64,000 bases of DNA from Qipengyuania_B sp965214525 (GTDB taxonomy: Bacteria > Pseudomonadota > Alphaproteobacteria > Sphingomonadales > Sphingomonadaceae). Every line of letters begins with the position of its first letter. Positions within the stretch are counted from its first letter, which is position 1. Location: assembly GCA_965214525.1 (NCBI GenBank), contig OZ243959.1, forward strand, positions 2,604,001-2,668,000, in the 5' to 3' direction. Of the stretch, positions 61,649-64,000 are shown one piece after another. A program made the translations under genes and the position numbers. Under the pieces are notes generated by a model. It worked only from the letters and a program-made list of their open reading frames with translations. It did no database searches and was not told the DNA's origin.

Positions 61649-62930
61649 CGGGCAAGATTTTTGCGGTACGTCCGGCGGCCAGCGCCGCAACGCCGCCAAC
61701 TAGTAGCCCAGTCGATGTTATTGCGAGCGCATAGCGCAGAGAATCGTCCCCATAGGCATCCTGGAACGCGTCGCTCAAGAAACCGCCCAGCGTTCCGCCG
61801 ATGCCTGTTCCCGCGACCCCGATGAGAAGGTTGATTGTCGCCGACATCATCGCGCGCATCCGCACTGGAACCTGTGCGAAACATAGTGCAATTACTGGCC
61901 CGAGATGCAGCGCCATCAGGAACTTAACCGCAATGAAGCTCGCCAGCGCGACATAGGGGCTGGCCGCAAAGCAGAACAACATGGCGAAGGGAAAGGAGGC
62001 GAAAAGGCCGAAGGCTGCCAGCCAGCTGTTGAAGCGGGGGTTTTCCGTGCCGAACCTGTCACCCACGATGCCTGCGGTGATGTTTGACACGATCAGTCCC
62101 ACGCCCATTGCGCCGCCCAGCCAGAAACCGACTTCATCGACAGGCATCGAATGAACGCGACGGAAGAACGATGCGCCCCATAGGATGAAGCCGAACCCGG
62201 CGACCGGCACGGTCAGCAAAAGAAGACCGATCCAGCGCAGCGAAGTGGATGATACGATAGTGCGCATCACTTCGCCGAATCTTAGGGGGACTTCGCGTTT
62301 TTGTGCCGCGGCATCGCTCATCCGGCGCGGTTCCGCGACGAAGAGCCAGACCAGCACGCCCACCACGATTCCGGGAAAGCCGACAATAAAGAAAATCGTC
62401 CGCCAATCGAAGAAGTTGGATAGCCACCCTGATAATATCAGCCCGCCCGACAGGCCCACCGAACTTGCCGCCAGCAGAGTCGAGATCACAAGCACCCTTC
62501 GATGCGGCGGAAAGGTTTCTGTCATCAACGAATTGGCGGCCGGGCCTGCACCGGCTTCGCCTGCGGCGAGTCCCACCCGAGCGAGCAGCATCTGCCAGAA
62601 GTTGGTGGCGATGCCGCAGATTATGGTCGCCACGCTCCAGAAAGCGACGCACCCGGCAATTACCAGCCGCCGGTCCCCGCGATCCGCATAGCGCGCGATC
62701 GGGAAGGCGGCGAGGGCATAGAACAGGGCGAAGGCAAACCCCGTCAAAAGACCAAGCTGGCTATCGCTCAGGCGAAGCTCTGCCTTTATATCGTCCTGAA
62801 ACAGCGTGAAAACCTGCCGATCAATATAGCTGAGCGCCATGACAATGAAGATCAGCCCAAGCCCGGCCCATCGCTGCCAGTTCGGGATGGCGTAAGTAGC
62901 TGGCGTAGCGTCATGCGTCGTCGCGATCAT
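61635..62930 (-). CDS. MFS transporter (anion:cation/hexuronate-like spinster-type)
   Basis: A 431-residue inner-membrane transporter of the major facilitator superfamily with about 12 membrane helices. WAGLGLIFIVMALSYIDRQV, then LFQDDIKAELRLSDSQLGLL, is the common opening. FPIARYADRGDRRLVIAGCV is the MFS signature loop between helices 2 and 3, and VGLAAGEAGAGPAANSLMTE follows. In sphingomonads such spinster-like carriers often accompany TonB-dependent receptors. AGAGAGGAAAA precedes ATG 62930. It probably imports the substrate brought in by the receptor. Confidence 0.88.
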   Translation of the reverse strand: MIATTHDATPATYAIPNWQRWAGLGLIFIVMALSYIDRQVFTLFQDDIKAELRLSDSQLGLLTGFAFALFYALAAFPIARYADRGDRRLVIAGCVAFWSVATIICGIATNFWQMLLARVGLAAGEAGAGPAANSLMTETFPPHRRVLVISTLLAASSVGLSGGLILSGWLSNFFDWRTIFFIVGFPGIVVGVLVWLFVAEPRRMSDAAAQKREVPLRFGEVMRTIVSSTSLRWIGLLLLTVPVAGFGFILWGASFFRRVHSMPVDEVGFWLGGAMGVGLIVSNITAGIVGDRFGTENPRFNSWLAAFGLFASFPFAMLFCFAASPYVALASFIAVKFLMALHLGPVIALCFAQVPVRMRAMMSATINLLIGVAGTGIGGTLGGFLSDAFQDAYGDDSLRYALAITSTGLLVGGVAALAAGRTAKILPESLK

Positions 62931-63101
62931 CGTTTTCCTCTCTCCGAATATCTCCGGTCTGGTTTGCTTTGCCGCGCAGTATCTAGCTTCCCAGCCAGTG
63001 AGTCGACCTCCATCAGCGATCGGCGTCGCTGCGATCATGGCCGGGCGAACCGCGCGCCCGCTAAGAGAAGAACCGTAAGGCTCCTGCTGGTGAGGTCGCG
63101 A

Positions 63102-63956
63102 TCAGTTCCAGAAGGCGGCAACGCTCGCGGCCATATCATGACCCTGGGCGCGCCCTGCTTCGGCCGAAGGGGTGCGGATTGCCGGATCGAATGGATTGAC
63201 GCCCATTGCGGCACGGGACGCATCGTCCGGGCACATCGTCAAAACAGTGCTTCCGTTACGTTCAAGTAGAGAGACTTGGTCGCCCAGACGGTAACCGGGC
63301 GGAAATGAGCCGCTTTCGCCTGTCGGCGAGGCGACGACGACGCGCGCCGACCCTTCAGCAAGATGAGCGTTGTCGGCGGAGTGCACCCCGCCGTCCATGT
63401 ACGCACGCCCCGAATTCGTGACCACCGGCCAAATGCCGGGCACGGCGCAACTGGCCGCCACCGCATCAATCAGGCTCATCCCGCTTGCGCGATCGAATGT
63501 AACAAGCGCACCGCTCGCGACATCAATGGCGGTTATGCTCAGAGGGGCTTCGGGCCAGTCGTGTTCGGAAAGGCGGAGCTTGATCATCTCCCGGCGCACT
63601 TCCGGCGCAACCGTCTTGGCAGCCAGCGCCACCGCGCCCATCTCTTGCATTCGCTCGTCCGGGTCAGCGAGCTCCATTACGGCGGGCAAAGCGCTCATCA
63701 AGGCCATCAACATTTCGCGCGCTGGCTGCGGTTCGTCTGCGATCAATGCCGGGTCCGTCTGGCGGGCGTACAACGTCTCGATGGACTGGGCGGTGCGCAA
63801 TTGCGTCGCAGTTGCCGAGCCCGCCGACGTGCCGATCACGCGGTCGGCACTACGCAAATCCGCCCCGTGTTCGACGAGTCCATACATCAGGCCGGCCAAC
63901 CATCCCAATCCTGCGATGCCCCCGCCGCCGAGGACGAGGGTCCGCCCCTTGTTCAC
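63102..63956 (-). CDS. Patatin-like phospholipase/acylhydrolase
   Basis: A 284-residue patatin-fold hydrolase. TLVLGGGGIAGLGWLAGLMY is the oxyanion loop, VIGTSAGSATATQL carries the nucleophile serine (residue 44, GxSxG) and YMDGGVHSADNAHLAE the catalytic aspartate of the Ser-Asp dyad. It may cleave an ester of the pathway substrate or act on lipids. The start is GTG 63956. It lies upstream of the MFS gene in the same orientation with a 171-base gap. The remaining 44 bases of the window show nothing definable. Confidence 0.88.
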   Translation of the reverse strand: MNKGRTLVLGGGGIAGLGWLAGLMYGLVEHGADLRSADRVIGTSAGSATATQLRTAQSIETLYARQTDPALIADEPQPAREMLMALMSALPAVMELADPDERMQEMGAVALAAKTVAPEVRREMIKLRLSEHDWPEAPLSITAIDVASGALVTFDRASGMSLIDAVAASCAVPGIWPVVTNSGRAYMDGGVHSADNAHLAEGSARVVVASPTGESGSFPPGYRLGDQVSLLERNGSTVLTMCPDDASRAAMGVNPFDPAIRTPSAEAGRAQGHDMAASVAAFWN

Positions 63957-64000
63957 GCCGTCGGGTATACGGGCGAGGTTCGCACCACCGGCTCAATCCC

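Noticed and set aside
62957..62972. Possible seventh operator GTCTGGTTTGCTTTGC upstream of the MFS gene
   Set aside because: It resembles site B but keeps only about half of the palindrome positions, so I do not count it as a site.

Overview
The window looks like part of a catabolic plasmid, or an integrated conjugative element, of a sphingomonad-type alphaproteobacterium. The basis is uniformly high GC, tight ATGA/GTGA gene overlaps, an F-type conjugation set, a DUF2889 protein, a TonB-dependent receptor and many acyl-CoA enzymes. No replication gene, relaxase, coupling protein, rRNA, tRNA or CRISPR array is visible, so the replicon type is inference.

Region 1 (1-13.8 kb, minus strand) is an F-type type IV secretion/pilus operon. 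Transcribed from 13825 downwards it reads traA-like pilin, traL, traE, traK, traB, a DsbC-like isomerase, traV, traC, a small membrane protein, trbI, an S26 (TraF-type) peptidase, traW, traU, trbC, traN, traF and traH (cut by the window edge). traE, traF and traH each carry an apparent one-base frame slip at or next to a homopolymer. Region 2 (13.8-15.7 kb) has two small plus-strand regulators (an HTH-like protein and an AlpA-type protein), then a LysR remnant marking the join to the catabolic cluster.

Region 3 (15.7-56.9 kb) is a large acyl-CoA degradation cluster in three divergent or facing operon sets: 27.1 kb (left and right), 39.2 kb (left and right), 42.9 kb rightward, and 51.9 kb (left and right). 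It holds seven acyl-CoA dehydrogenases (three alpha/beta pairs plus one ACAD10/11-like), an APH-fold kinase next to that last one, three acyl-CoA ligases, five crotonases, a MaoC-type hydratase, a TLP1-like thiolase, a tandem CoA-transferase and a second divergent one, about eight SDRs, a nitronate monooxygenase-like flavoprotein, a P450, an aldehyde dehydrogenase, an amidohydrolase, SnoaL, SMP-30 and VOC proteins, and one GntR regulator. The set reads as oxygenase/dehydrogenase activation to an acid, CoA ligation and unusual beta-oxidation of a branched or alicyclic acid. The substrate is not identifiable from sequence.

A degenerate palindrome (about ACYTAGT-N2-ACTARGT) occurs at every operon head in this cluster, before the GntR gene and before the TonB-dependent receptor. 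This suggests one regulon controlled by the GntR protein.

Region 4 (56.9-64 kb) has a decayed IS5-like remnant and an IS701-family element with 21-bp inverted repeats and a TTAA duplication that coincides with the stop codon of a TonB-dependent receptor. After these come an MFS transporter and a patatin-like hydrolase, probably the uptake side of the pathway.
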